DNA from: Terfezia claveryi
Lineage: Eukaryota; Ascomycota; Pezizomycetes; Pezizales; Pezizaceae
Direction: 5' to 3'
NCBI GenBank assembly: GCA_015179025.1
Contig: WHUX01000014.1
Span: 124,001 to 188,000, forward strand
DNA: 64,000 bases
Below, piece after piece: positions 11,611 to 22,904 of the stretch. Both the position numbers and the translations under genes were made by a program. Numbering within the stretch: the stretch's first letter is position 1; the number at the start of each line of letters is the position of its first letter. A model generated the notes under the pieces. It searched no databases and was not told the DNA's origin. It saw only the letters and a program-made list of their open reading frames with translations.

Positions 11611-12307
11611 CTAACCTAGGGGTAAACAACCAACTACTAATACCCAACGGCAACAAAATACAACTTCTCCATCTATGAACCAAAATAATGATGCTACTAC
11701 GTCCTTGTTTTGTATGGCCTTCTTGAGGGCGAGGTATAGCCCGTCGGTGGTGTTGAGGACATTCATGTACTCGTACATGATCCCGTAGGCGTCGTTTACA
11801 GCTTGCACAATCTCGGGTTTGGGGTGGGTCGCCCGGACAAAGTCCGCCATGTCAATGACTCGGCATAGCAGGTCGGAAAGACGGTCGAAATCTCGGACGA
11901 TTCGGCGGAGCTGTTCGGGAGTGTCGGCGGAGATTATCTTGGACACGAGACGCTGGGCCTTTGCGAGGGTTTTCTGGGCGTAGATGGAGAAGCCGGTGGG
12001 GGAGGTGAGGTGTTTGTTTTTGAAGAGCCCGGCGCGGGCGGTGTGGAGTTTAGTCTTGGGTGAGTACTGGACCCAGATTTGGGGGGAGTCACTGTGGTGG
12101 GGGACAGTAGCCATGGGAGACTTGGATTCTTGAATGGCTCTCGTACAATACATCTCGGAGAGTCTTGTCATCTTGTGCAATTGCCCCTGTGGTATGAGTG
12201 GATGGGTGGAAAGCTACAGAATACTTTGCAGCTATAGACTGCGCATCTGTCCCCACGACTGCGGTAGCGAGGGTCCGCCGTACCTGGCACCTCCTACGGC
12301 ATTGCAT
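11611..12307 (-). pseudogene. OCT1: Truncated mitochondrial intermediate peptidase (OCT1/MIP) N-terminal copy
   Basis: Intact OCT1 is a matrix thimet-family metalloprotease that removes an octapeptide after MPP cleavage. Here only the N-terminal ~200 residues exist. A mitochondrial presequence rich in arginine (MQCRRRCQVRRTLATA) is followed by the helical region RLSDLLCRVIDMADFVR and EYMNVLNTT. A GT..AG intron at 12092-12146 joins LRDV to FDSPQIWVQY in the expected way, so the fragment once came from a spliced gene. After about 11715 the similarity ends and the frame closes at 11611. The HExxH catalytic domain is absent and only 650 bp remain before TGS1. The true start could lie further upstream, since related residues (ARKAWPKNIC) precede the chosen ATG. 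Confidence 0.75.
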
Positions 12308-12889
12308 GCAGATGTTTTTTGGCCAGGCTTTACGGGCAAGGAGCCTGAATGTGATTTCGATTGCTGCGAGGAGGATGAGGGGCGCAGCGCAGTCTCGAAC
12401 CGTACAGAGCGGCGGGAGCTGGCTTTGTGGCCGCTGTGGCGTATGGTAGGTTACATATATGGTGAATATACGTACAATGTATAGTGGTGCAGTGTATAGC
12501 GGTAGAGTGTATAGTGGTACAGTGGTATCAGGGATGGTGGACGGTGGACGGTGGACAGTTGGGTGTTTCAATGTTTCAATCAAGCGAACGATCTGATAAT
12601 GGAACGCCTATGTCACGTGATTGCGCGCAGAGATTTATCAGATCCTGCCGCCGGCCAGCAGCCAAGGGCGTCATTGCAAAGTAATAACCTTCGGAGTATC
12701 ACAACCACCACTTATCACTACAAACCTCCACTATCATCACTACAACCGCGTAACGACCTAGAATTACGGCCGAATAGATTCATCAGCTTTATCTACGCCC
12801 CATCCCACTCTACTCCGCAGACGAGTCTCTTTGCAGAATTGAGTCATTCCAACAGCCAACGAGCTCGCAGTTCACTACAGCTCACCGCC
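12308..12889. promoter_or_regulatory. Shared upstream region between OCT1 fragment and TLS1
   Basis: Divergent starts at 12307 (minus) and 12890 (plus) leave a compact upstream interval, so a shared regulatory region is inferred from layout only. It contains short GT-rich tandem words around 12480-12560 (GTGTATAGTGGTACAGTGG, and a triple GGTGGAC). Confidence 0.35.
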
Positions 12890-14179
12890 ATGGCCGAGCC
12901 CACTGCAATGGAGCTCGACTCCACTCCCATCCCCACCCAGACCCTGTTCCGCCCAAACAAAAAGCGCAACTATATCCGCCGCGCGCGCGCAACCTCCACC
13001 TCCCCTGACCCCCCATCATCGCCGCCTCCAAAGCCACTATCAATACCTCCACAACCTACATCCCCTGCACCACCACCACTACTGCCACTTCCACCACCTC
13101 ACTTCCCCCCATCCAATCTACATCTGACTCAGAGTCCTCAGCCCACTTCAACCTCGCCTCCATCCTCGCTCTCCGCAAAAAACAATCCCGCCCAAAACGC
13201 GGCCTTGACATTGCAGAGCTCGTCCCCAAGGTTTCCTCTACCGATTCAGCCAGCGGGACTCCGTACCCAGAAGATGAGGAGGCGAGGGATACGGCGGAGC
13301 AGGAGTTGGCGGCGGTGGTGAATAGGTTTACGCATCAGACGGGGCAAGTGCTGGATGTTGATAAGCATATGTATGCATCCCCCCCTCACAAAGAAGTACT
13401 CTCCCATTTCACCATTCCAGGAACCGTGGTTTCATGATATTCAATTGGCATGAGGTTTCTGTGACTAACTGACCTAGGGTCGCCTACATAGAGTCGCAAA
13501 TGGAAAAACGCAGACTCGCATCTACTACTACTACTACCACCACAGACCTTTCTACCGCCACCAACCTAACGGCATCCCCATCCACTGTTCACCCCTCTAC
13601 AACCATTAACAACTCCGCCTTCTGGCAACCCACTCGCCCCATCGACCGCGGCGCCACCCTCGGCAAACTCCACGAAGTCGACCTCGGTGAGGAGAATAAA
13701 CTAAAAAACATCCACCGCACGGCCGAAGCCACCCGACGTCTCGAAGATACCACCCCTACCACCACAGACGACCCTCAATCCTCATCTAAATCCCGGAAAC
13801 GCAGACGACGTAATAGCCAAGATATTCATCGCGACAAATTAGTTGAGGAGGTGTTGAAGGAGAGTAAACGTACGCTTTTAACCTTTTACCCTAATTGTTT
13901 ATCTATACCCCTTCCCCTTTTTTTTAGGAATATCGTGCTGACATCACCCGAGTGCAAGTCGACCTCTACGACGATGCGCCCTCCCCCTCCCCGCACCCCT
14001 CCGACGAAGAAGGCGCCGCTGACGACCGGATCGCTGAGAAATTCCGGCGAGAGTTCTTAGACGCCCTCATGAGCCGCAGGAGAAGGAGGGGGAATTACCA
14101 AAAGACAAAGAAGAAGGATGATGCTAAGAAGCCGAGGGGCCGAAGTTGGGCGGGAGTAGAAGCGCGAGGGCGGCGATGA
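12890..14179 (+). CDS. TLS1: TLS1 / C9orf78 (HCA59) family splicing-associated protein
   Basis: This family (fission yeast Tls1, human C9orf78) binds the spliceosomal helicase Brr2. Recognisable blocks in order are FRPNKKRNYIRRRAR-like basic N-terminus, LASILALRKKQSRPKRGLDI, NRFTHQTGQVLDVDKHM, YIESQMEKRR, GKLHEVDLGEENKLKNI and the C-terminal IAEKFRREFLDALMSRR. The start ATG 12890 opens the N-terminal block. Between that block and LASILALRKK the frame changes, most simply at CCCCCC 13009-13014, where one extra C would restore a single frame. The intron from about 13370 to 13480 joins KHM to VAYIESQ. A second intron lies near 13864-13927, but its exact donor is unresolved because both good donors give the wrong phase for the clear final exon starting EYRADITRVQVD. 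Confidence 0.8.
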
Positions 14180-14404
14180 GGGAGAGTCAGAGTCAGCTTG
14201 CTCAGGGGAGCGGAGGTGGGGCGGGAGTTGGGAGTGGGAGTGGGAGTGGGGTGAGGAGGTAGTGGTGTTTTTGTTCGGGAAAGAGGGGAAGGAGAAGAGA
14301 TGGAAGGAGGGTTGGTTGTGTGCTCTGTTTCATTTTCAATGCTGCATATTGTTTGGGGTAAATAATTGGGAATTGGGATTCTCCTTGTGCTTTTTCTATT
14401 AATC

Positions 14405-14435
<31 letters not shown>

Positions 14436-15796
14436 GGCTTATTCACAAGGTAAATTATGGATGGAAGATTTGTTTATGCTCCCCTAGAGTTATAGCTTTG
14501 GGTATCGAGTTTACCCTCATTTAGCTTCTAGAGATGGGTAGTAAATCAAGTACGAGTATTCGTTGGTATTCCATTGTTGATGTTAGGAGTAAGTAAGTTT
14601 GTAGTTTTTCTCGAGGAATATTATTTACTCGTTTAAATCTTCTTGATTGGGGGGTTTTTCAAATACATAAAATTTACATAAACAACTTTCTCCAGCTTGC
14701 TCTAAAGCAGACTAGTTAATAAGTGTACGCCACAAGTTTGAAATACCCGTTAAGTACTTGCCAAAACGTTTTTAACTTGAAACATGAACCGATTAGCCCT
14801 GTTCGTTAACCCCTGGCGCACCCTGCAATGCGAGAGATTGGCGTACCCAGCCAGGGGGGGATTTGGGGGGGGGGGTACCGTAGGTAGGGACCTAGGTATA
14901 TAGTCAGTACCTGCGTCTTCCACACAAGGAAGGGCACCCACCCGTTAGAGGAGGAAGAATATGGTGATGAAAATATGGGGAAGGAGAAAGAACAGTCATA
15001 TTATTACTGCGTAAACACAAGTGAGTATAAAACAAAGTACTAAGTGTAAAAATATTTGATACGTAACCTAAAATTACCCTCTAAATATTTATGTCCAGAT
15101 CGTCCGTATGAGTGAGTTATGAGCGCGCTACTTGCTAACGGCTTGGGGATCTGATCCTCTAACTTTCATTCCCTCTTCTCTTCTCTTCTCTTCTCTTCCC
15201 TTTCCCTCATTTCTACTCCACTCCCCCTCCTTTGCCTATGGCAATGAACCAGTAGAAGACAACGGCACACTCCTTTACTTTGTCTACTTACTCCAGATCC
15301 ACACTCCTTTTCGAATTCCAATTATCTGGGCCACTTCAAATTTCATTCATTTTTGCTGTCGCTGTTTGACCTCTGGGAGGTCTGGAAGAAATATAGAAAG
15401 AACTCAATTAAAAAGAAAGGTAATTAAACGGAGAAGTAGGAGAAGTAGGGAAGCTAAATAAGGGAGACATCATTGGAAACAAAGGAGTTTCCAAGAATAA
15501 CTACTACCGCCGGACAGCGCTCGTCGTCTCATCTCATCTCTTAGTCGCCACGGCGGAGACCTATTGGACCTCTAAGAAGGAACCGGAATCAGGGGATAAA
15601 GGTCAGAACATTCACTTTGCTCTATTGAGCTTTGTTCGGAATCGGAAGACAATAATTGCGCAAAAGGAAAAAGAGAAAGGACAAAAAGCCTACTTGAAAG
15701 AAAGGGTGGAAATTCAACTCAAGAGATATTATCGCTAGACCCGAGAAATAACTTCAGGAGTTGGTGTAAAATTACAAGAACTGCACAAAATAAATT
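14180..15796. other. Intergenic region with poly-T tract, G-runs and pyrimidine repeat
   Basis: No convincing gene. Notable simple sequence: a long T tract at about 14410-14435, paired G runs at 14855-14874, and a (TCTCT)n-like pyrimidine tract at 15172-15210. The right half probably carries the promoter and 5' UTR of the next gene; a 109-codon open frame at 15132-15461 has no recognisable feature. Confidence 0.5.
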
Positions 15797-16983
15797 ATGC
15801 CGATAATTTGGTACAAAATGCTGCGGTCTCGAGACCTGCAAACCGACATTCAAACACTCCCAGACACTCTCTCCAGCTGGGACAAATGTTAGTTCCCACT
15901 GACTTCATACTCAAGCTATCATGCTAACCTCCCTCCCCCCCACCCAAAACAGGCATGGCCAAAAATTTCTGCAAATACCCCGTCATTGCTGGCTGCATCA
16001 TCGGCGGCCTCATGTTCATTTCCCTCCTCTGGTGCCTAATCCGCTGCATCATGTGCGGCTACGCCTGCTGCTCCTGCTGCTGCGGCGGTTGCGGCGGCAG
16101 CCGGCGCTCCCAAAAACACAAACACCAAGTTGAATTCGTCCCAGTCCAGCCACCGCCTATATACCAGCCCCCTGCGTACCACAAGGAACCTCAATTCGCC
16201 TACACCACCGACCGAAGTGGGAATGTCTCTGGAGACTCATTACCAGCGATGCCGACGTGGGAAAGTACGAAGGTGGAGATTAAGGAGGAAGTGGAGATGG
16301 AGTATGTGAATAATGAGGGATACAAGAAAAGAACACCATCGCCTAGCCATGGGGGATATGTAGCTTCTCCGCCAATGGTTGCTCTGCAGCAAAGGGGCTT
16401 GACTCCCGCTCCTACGGAAATGAATGCATACACACAACGGCAACATCACTCACAGACTCCCTCCCCTCCCGCCCAGAGAGTCCTGAGCCCAGGCCCCATG
16501 CCCGCCCCAATCCCAATAAACCCATCAGGTCAAAAAACAGGGTTCAACCCTCGCGGTCCGACCCCGGGGCCACAGCACCAATATGACTACGAAGACCGAG
16601 ATCCGATCCAGGGTAACTATGGGTACCAAAACCCTCAACAGCAGGGCTCACGGTGGGGAAACCAGCCTCCTCCCCACCAGAGACAACCTTATGACCTTCC
16701 ATATGATAATGATGCACCGGAGGTTGTCCTACCGCCACAACTGCAGCCTGTGCAAAGTAGACAGCAGTATGGTGGTGGTGGTAATCCGGATTATTATAAT
16801 TCCTATTCACCGCCAGAGGTCGTACCGCAGCAGCAGGGTGCGGGTGGATTTGCGGCATATCAACCACCCCGTGCGCTTAGGCATCCACCGCAGAATGGAC
16901 AGAATATGTACCCAGTTGACAATAGGGGGTATGGTTATGATGACCCCCATAGGAGGAAGCAGGACCCTTGGTCTGCACTATAA
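15797..16983 (+). CDS. Fibroin-3-related single-pass membrane protein
   Basis: Exon 1 (15797-15887) joins exon 2 at 15953 over a 65-nt intron and yields SWDKCMAKNFCKYPVIAG at the junction; a start at 15955 would lose the conserved leader. One hydrophobic segment follows (VIAGCIIGGLMFISLLWCLI, about residues 39-58), then a cysteine cluster CCSCCCGGCGG likely to be palmitoylated or packed at the membrane. A roughly 270-residue tail rich in Pro, Gln and Tyr (QPPPIYQPP, PPHQRQPYD) is disordered. The architecture matches a widespread Pezizomycotina family annotated as fibroin-3-related; its role is not known. The Pro-Tyr motifs could recruit WW-domain ligases, by inference. Confidence 0.85.
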
Positions 16984-18012
16984 TTTCAGATGCACATTGT
17001 AAATGTTCCTTAAGGCGTTCTTTCTGATCCACGCCGCCTATGATTGACGTTGTGTTGATTTGGCTACGGTCTATTCCCTACGGTTAGTGCTATTTATGCT
17101 CCTACCATTTCTTCCTTTTTTTCAATTTTTTTCTCTTGGGATGAGAGGGTTGGCCTAGTCCTTTTTATTTCCCTGATTTGTTTTGCTTGTCTGTCGATAT
17201 ATGTGTGATCTTTTCCGGAAAAAGGGTTTCTTCATCAATGAATTTGTCTTACTACAACCCCTTTCTTTCTCTCTTTCTTATCTTATTCCCCTTCATTTCT
17301 CTCGTCACTACTCAATGCCCGTTGGACAGATGGATACGTAGAGTATATGTCTGCAGTATAGCCTCTTGTATCTATCCAGCACCATGTGTATTATACTCTA
17401 TCATAGATGAAGAAATTGGTGTTTGGAGTCGGGAAATTTGCTTTGCGAACGCTCATGACGCAAGCTACCTACATCATCTTCGGCTGGCGCCTACAAGTAC
17501 CTCCTTTTGGCACCTGCTGCCGTAATGGGTACTGTTCATGAATCCCTGTAAATTCAAAAACCATGATCAACAGGTATGACGTCGTGTATGTATATGTATC
17601 CAAGATTTCCTGCGATAGCCCGAATATTGACCTGGAGAAATCAGATTGATTTGATGGAGCGGGCAATTCATGATGCATGCCCAAGGGTAGGAGTAGAGTA
17701 ATGCAGGCCAGTTAATGCATTGATGAACGATACCAATCTTGCTTTTTGAGACTTGGATGGGGTGATAAATAAATGTAGAAGAACTATGATCGTCCTAGAC
17801 CTAATAACTGTGAACTGGTATAAGAGTTCCCCACTCGGAACAGTCCTGCGCTTGTCAATTGCCGCGGCTGGGTTCTGGATTGCTACAGTATTGGGTATAC
17901 ACATCAGAAAAGGGTATCGAAAGAAAAAAGAAAACGATCCAAACTCCTCAGCCTCTTTTACCTACAGCTAGTCAGCCAATCCTCCTCCATCCAAACAACA
18001 GTCCTACAAACA
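16984..18012. other. Intergenic region, no feature recognised
   Basis: T-rich 3' flank of the preceding gene (17110-17300) followed by AT-rich DNA. A 115-codon open frame at 17178-17525 shows no domain or bias and is not called. Confidence 0.4.
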
Positions 18013-18531
18013 ATGTGTCTCATCACCACCCCCAGGAATAGCGAAGAATACGTTAAAGAAACGTACATCGTCCCCCGGCCCGCAAGCACTCACTCCCGGC
18101 GCTCCCACTCCCAAGTCTACGCCTACCGAGACGGGACCTTTGCCCGGGAATATAGGACTCCCGTCATACCCGTTGTTCGCCCGGAGTACGCTCGTTCCGA
18201 ATATGCCCCCTCCATCCGCTCTCATCGATCCCACAGACCAACTTCCTCCTACCGGTCCAGCCAGGCATATATAACCGGAGCCCCAGCTAGCCCAACCAGA
18301 GTGAGCTCGAGACAAATTCAGTATCCGACGGAAGTGGTCCCCGTAGCGAGGACAGAGACGGTGTATGTTACTGAGGAGGTGGAGCCAACGAGAATTGAGG
18401 TACAGCCGGCACGAATTGAGTATTCGAGTCCGAGGAGGGAGAAGATTGAGAATGTTTATACGACAGGGAGGGTTTCTCCGGCGGTGGTGGTACCAGTGGA
18501 GGAGAGGAGGAGAAGTAGGGTGTATTACTAA
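18013..18531 (+). CDS. Small basic Arg/Ser/Tyr-rich conserved fungal protein, function unknown
   Basis: A 172-codon single-exon frame with ATG 18013 and stop 18529-18531. The N-terminus reads MCLITTPRNSEEYVKETYIV. The rest is rich in Arg, Ser, Tyr and Val, with repeated RSH pairs (HSRRSHS, IRSHRSHR) and valine/glutamate blocks such as ETVYVTEEVEP. There is no transmembrane segment. Composition and unbroken frame argue for a real gene; such short RSHS-bearing proteins recur in filamentous ascomycetes, but I cannot name a function. It lies between two genes for small membrane proteins with proline-rich tails. Confidence 0.6.
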   Translation: MCLITTPRNSEEYVKETYIVPRPASTHSRRSHSQVYAYRDGTFAREYRTPVIPVVRPEYARSEYAPSIRSHRSHRPTSSYRSSQAYITGAPASPTRVSSRQIQYPTEVVPVARTETVYVTEEVEPTRIEVQPARIEYSSPRREKIENVYTTGRVSPAVVVPVEERRRSRVYY

Positions 18532-19325
18532 CCGGTATTCCGGTAGTTCTGGTTCTTCATAGGAAGGAGGGCAGCAACCAAACTAAGCATAGGCATTTTG
18601 GTATATTTCTTTTCCCTTCATATGCCGGTATATGTTGGATACCTATAGGGTGGGTGACCATGTATCTTGAAGTAACGAAGGAAATGGCGTTTTGTAAGGG
18701 AATAGTAGTGTAATGTGTTTATAATGGGCTTTTTGGGGGAGATTCCCGCTCTCTGCTGTCATGAATCTGTTTGTTGCGAGTTTGCATGTAACTTTATCAG
18801 CTATTCGGATTTTATCGTGTAGAAATCTCCCTATTCCTTGTTCTCATTTCATATGGAACGTTTACCAAAACTTTCTAAATATATAATTAATGGGTCATTG
18901 AGCTGGGCAGCCAAGAGATCCGGGCTTCCACTAGTCTGGTTGGCACCATATGAATAAGAGTTCGGTAGGAACGTGGGAAAATTAAGCTCTGCACATGGGC
19001 AATAAATAGCACAAAGAACATAAGCACAAGGATCTACGAGAAACATTCATTACTGGTCCATAGTATGTAATTTCTCTTTGTTGCCGTCAATACATGTACA
19101 GTTGTACTCACAAGCAAAATTAGACAGCAAACCATTACGCCCAAACCTCCAGCCAGCCAAAGCCAAAAAATACTAAACTGCCCGGTTAGGTGAAATGACT
19201 CCATTAATAGCAACACTCTGTCTGTGGTAGACGGGTGGATAAGCCCGCCCACCACAACCCCCATTTCTCCATTCCCATTTTCTTCCAATTACATCCAGAT
19301 CCTGATTGCTCATTCCCATCATTCC
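18532..19325. other. Intergenic region with one micro-element end
   Basis: 3' flanks of two converging genes. TAGTCTGGTTGGCAC at 18932-18946 is a one-ended member of the micro-element family; no duplication of the flanks is evident. No gene seen. Confidence 0.5.
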
Positions 19326-19853
19326 TTAAGCCTTACCTCCGTCCTGAAAATGTGCGGGGGGCGGACTACTCGGCGGCGGCGGGAAATACGTCCCCGTTTC
19401 CTGATGCCCCGGTGGCGGGCTATGCTGCACAGTCGTCGGCCCACCATAAAAGTAAGGGCTCTGCATCTCATACTGCTGCGGTGGTGGCCCAGGTGGTGGG
19501 GCATAGTAATTCCCCGGTGGAGAATATACTGGTGGAGGGTTTGGGTCCCCAGGTTGGTGAGTACTGGCATTAGGATCGTATTGCCATTGGTTTGGTTTGA
19601 TTGAGTTATTGTTTAGGCTGGGGTTGGTACCTGGGATCCAGGCAGTGCCCCAGATGGGGTATTGACCATGGGCACGGCGGCGGCGGGCGGAAGTTAGACT
19701 ATAGGATGGTGAAGGGTTAGTTCATTTAATAGGGATAGGAAGCTGGGGCAATCAAGGGAGGGCATATGCTGAGACTCACGCGCAGAAGAAGAAGAATATG
19801 AAGGCCGCTATAAGAAGAAAGACTAAAGCGATCCATCTTCCCCAACTATTCAT
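19326..19853 (-). CDS. RCR-family protein (chitin synthesis regulation / Congo red resistance)
   Basis: RCR proteins are small single-pass membrane proteins; yeast Rcr1/Rcr2 influence chitin deposition and endosome-vacuole traffic of plasma-membrane proteins. Reading the minus strand, exon 1 (19853-19780) encodes MNSWGRWIALVFLL and one hydrophobic helix ending FIFFFFCA. An 81-nt intron (19779-19699) joins it to LTSARRRRAHGQYPIWGTAW, the basic stop-transfer and conserved tryptophan segment. The rest (about 115 residues) is rich in Pro, Tyr, Gln and Gly (PPVYSPPGNYY, PPPGPPPQQYE), with PPxY-type motifs used by Rsp5-like ligases in yeast homologues. The short first exon would be missed without the intron. 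Confidence 0.85.
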
Positions 19854-21523
19854 CTTCAGCTAAATCCCAGCTCAATACACCTCAGAGTGAATCGAACCTT
19901 GACCACGAAGTCTCCTTACAATTCCCATACCTATCACAATCGTAGCTATATCCAATGCACTTCGTCAGTACCACAGAAATACCTACACCACATAGTCTGA
20001 ACAAATAAAACTATCTCAAAACTCACTACTGTCTCTTCTGAAGTTCATAAGCGCCCCCGCCCAGATCTCTTTCACTCAGTGTGTACATTTGCGGCTGCAA
20101 GTCGTGATAGCTCCGGCTATAGCTGTGTGATGATGTAATCGTACGTCCGATCCTATCGATAAGGTAGCGTACTACGGACTTGCTTTTTTCTTGAAGTATC
20201 GAAATTTAGACCAGACTAGACCAAACCGTGAAAGGAGGTAGTCTTGCTTGTCAAAGGAGGATGACTGAAGAATCTTATATAGTCCGGCTGATGCAAGACT
20301 GAGGGTGGAAACAGGTCTAGGCTTGTGTGAACAATCAATGACGCTACCGACAGAGGTGGGCCTTGGCGAAGTCTTATACCTCCTCCGGAGAGGAGCAATT
20401 ACGTGTGTTAGGGAATTTATCAAGGGTTTGGAGCTCGTAATAATGCCAAATTATAGTTTTAGGGGTCCTAACACATACAGTACACGTAATAGTCTGAAAT
20501 TCTCGTGAGACGCCTATAAACTCGGGCTCCGCGTGCGAGTACGGCGGCCTGAACGAGCATACAAGACTTAGATGTGGGTGCCCCGCCACCCCTTTGCCGG
20601 CCTTGTAGGAAGTGGTCTCGGTCACTATTGGCGTTTGAATTGACACTGCACTTCCGTGGATGCTATCAGAGTATTCATGAATAATCCCTTCCACCAATCA
20701 TAACTGCATATTTGTACGTCTCAGCAAAATAGGTAAAGATAAATAAATTCAAATCAGTAAGTGATGAAATCCGTCCACTCTAAACCAGAGGCCCGATGTG
20801 AATAAAAGGAACTACAATCATATAAAATCTTCGTACACGACAAAAATATGAGAGAAGGGTAATCATTCTGCAAAAAGTGTGAAAGCCATTCACACCACGT
20901 CTCATGATTCCAAAAGGCACTGGCAATTGCGGAGAAGACGCTCAACATCTGATCCGAAGGCCATGCCTCACATAATAACGAAACTGAAATGAAAAGGACG
21001 CTTCCACAACCCTGTCGTCGTCGTTGCATGATTCAGCTAACAACTTTGCATGTCTAATCATCATTAATGCCGTTAATTTTCAAAATATGGCCTGCTAATC
21101 GAGATTTCTGCCGTGAAGGGCGCTGAGGGATGTACCCAGGCGAAAGTGAGAATCTTCTGGACTAATGTGACTCTTAAGACCGATTTTGATAGAGTTGAAG
21201 GAGAAATGGTCAAACATCTCTCAACTATTAAGAGGATATCTGAGTAGTAGAACCGTGTAACGGCATCATTTGGTCGTTCATTCGTCGATGGCGTGTCGAA
21301 AGCTGGAGGCTGATGGTAGGTGTGTATTAAGAAGGAGCAGCGCTTGAGAGCCATTTGCAATTGGTGAAATAATGCAATTCCAACGCATAAAGTGGTAGAA
21401 AAACGAAGATACTCGGTAATAACGCCGTTCCAGCAGACACAAGCACAAGAAAACCAGCCAATCTTAGCAATTCACAATCGTTCGCCCTTCTCCCTTTTGG
21501 TATTTGGTGAAGCCCACACGCCC
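19854..21523. other. Intergenic region, no feature recognised
   Basis: AT-rich DNA between two minus-strand genes. The left part should be the RCR promoter and the right part the ARL8 3' flank. Several open frames of 60-107 codons overlap each other and show no domain. Confidence 0.4.
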
Positions 21524-22427
21524 TTAATTCTTTGCCCTGGCAATGAGCCACTGTAAGACAGCATCCAAATTTGTTTCCTCCTTTGCTGAGATCGCATAAC
21601 ACGCCACCTCTCGAGTGGTTATGCCCTTCAGGTCTAACTCTTCAATCAATTCATCAACCCCTATGCTATCTGAGAGGTCGGATTTATTGCCTAACACAAG
21701 TAGTGGGATTCCGTCGAGTATGGGCTTTTGCACCAATGCGTGGAGTTCATCCTTTGCAACTGCGAAAGAAGGTTGATCGGCAGAATCCACGATGAACCTT
21801 CACCCCGGATTAGTTCTTCATTAGTGAAAGTTCGGGATAGGTAACTAACACAATAGCGCTAACTCCTCGGCAATAGCGTTCCCACATAGATCTAAACCGT
21901 GGTTGTCCACCAAGATCCCAGCTGCTCTACGTTAGAGACGGGAATCCAGCGAATCAAAGCCAGAGAAATTATACCATTTTAAGGTAACGTGACCCTTCTG
22001 CACTTTTTTCATGTTGAAGCCAACAGTGGGAATAGAGCTATTATAGAACTGAAGTCAGTGGTTCGTTTTGCGCAGTTGCAATGGTGATTACCGCCATACT
22101 CAATCGTGAACTCGCCTCCCTATAGATAGGTTAGCAAAACAAGGATAATGGAAAACCTTGCGATGTAGGAAACATACGGCTAAAACTCTCAATAACGAAG
22201 TTTTACCCGCATTTTGTAGACCTATCATCGTAACATCAAGCTCGGTTGCCCTACAGAGATTGTTAGCAAGTGTTCTCGGAATAATCCTTAGCCATGCGAG
22301 AGTTTAGAGATGCATGAGACGTGTAATACGGCCCTTGCATCGATGCAGAAAGAATATAGGCAGAGAGGCTCGCATACCAAAACAGGCGTAGGAGCCAATC
22401 ATAGATGCGGCGGAAAAAACCAGACAT
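21524..22427 (-). CDS. ARL8: Arf-like small GTPase ARL8
   Basis: ARL8 GTPases sit on lysosome/vacuole membranes and control their positioning and fusion. Six exons on the minus strand give 183 residues, close to the usual 186: 22427-22378, 22250-22178, 22119-22100, 22037-21975, 21921-21850 and 21797-21524. The joined product shows [17 protein letters not shown] (amphipathic N-terminus), P-loop [11 protein letters not shown], switch [12 protein letters not shown], switch [15 protein letters not shown], the base-binding GNKSDL and [15 protein letters not shown]. There is no glycine at position 2, as expected for ARL8, which is acetylated rather than myristoylated. Exon 3 is only 20 nt; its donor inside ATTGA|GTATGG is fixed by the resulting FTIDSIPT. 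Intron ends are all GT..AG. Confidence 0.95.
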
Positions 22428-22871
22428 CGTTTCGTTTGATACTGGTGGTCCGCTTCGCTAGATGCCTCGGTGTTGACGAGGCTGTTGCGGGTGTTGATGC
22501 TGACCACTTGGTCAAAGCAATGACTGCCTGGGGGCAAAGAACTGGTTCGACTCTAAATAGCAGTGTCTTGGGATGGTTGGCTGAGAAGCGCTTTCGCGAG
22601 GTTGCGGGATTATGAGAGGGGTAGAGGAGGGTGTGAGGAACTAAGTACTTAGGATGGAAGCAGGCCTGGGAGGGGACAGGGAATGGAGGGGTGAGTGTGA
22701 GTGTAGAAACGGCAACACAAGGTGGGGAGCAGATAAGTACTGAAGAAAATGAAAGCTGCAGGTGAGATAGCGGTCCTTACAGCTTTCGATGCGTTCCTTC
22801 CGCTGTGCAGAATATGCGATGCAACGTAATATGGAAAAAAAATGGGATGAGATGAGATGAGAGATGAGGAC

Positions 22872-22904
22872 GGGGGGGTGCGTACGGGGGTCGGGGTCGG
22901 GGGG
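22872..22904 (+). other. G-quadruplex-forming motif upstream of ARL8
   Basis: Four G runs of 7, 5, 4 and 6 bases are separated by loops of 7, 2 and 2 bases. They lie on the strand opposite to ARL8, about 450 bp upstream of its start codon. A regulatory role is inference. Confidence 0.5.

Noticed and set aside
17178..17525. 115-codon frame after the fibroin-3-related gene
   Set aside because: Hydrophobic residues come from T-rich 3' flank; no conserved motif.
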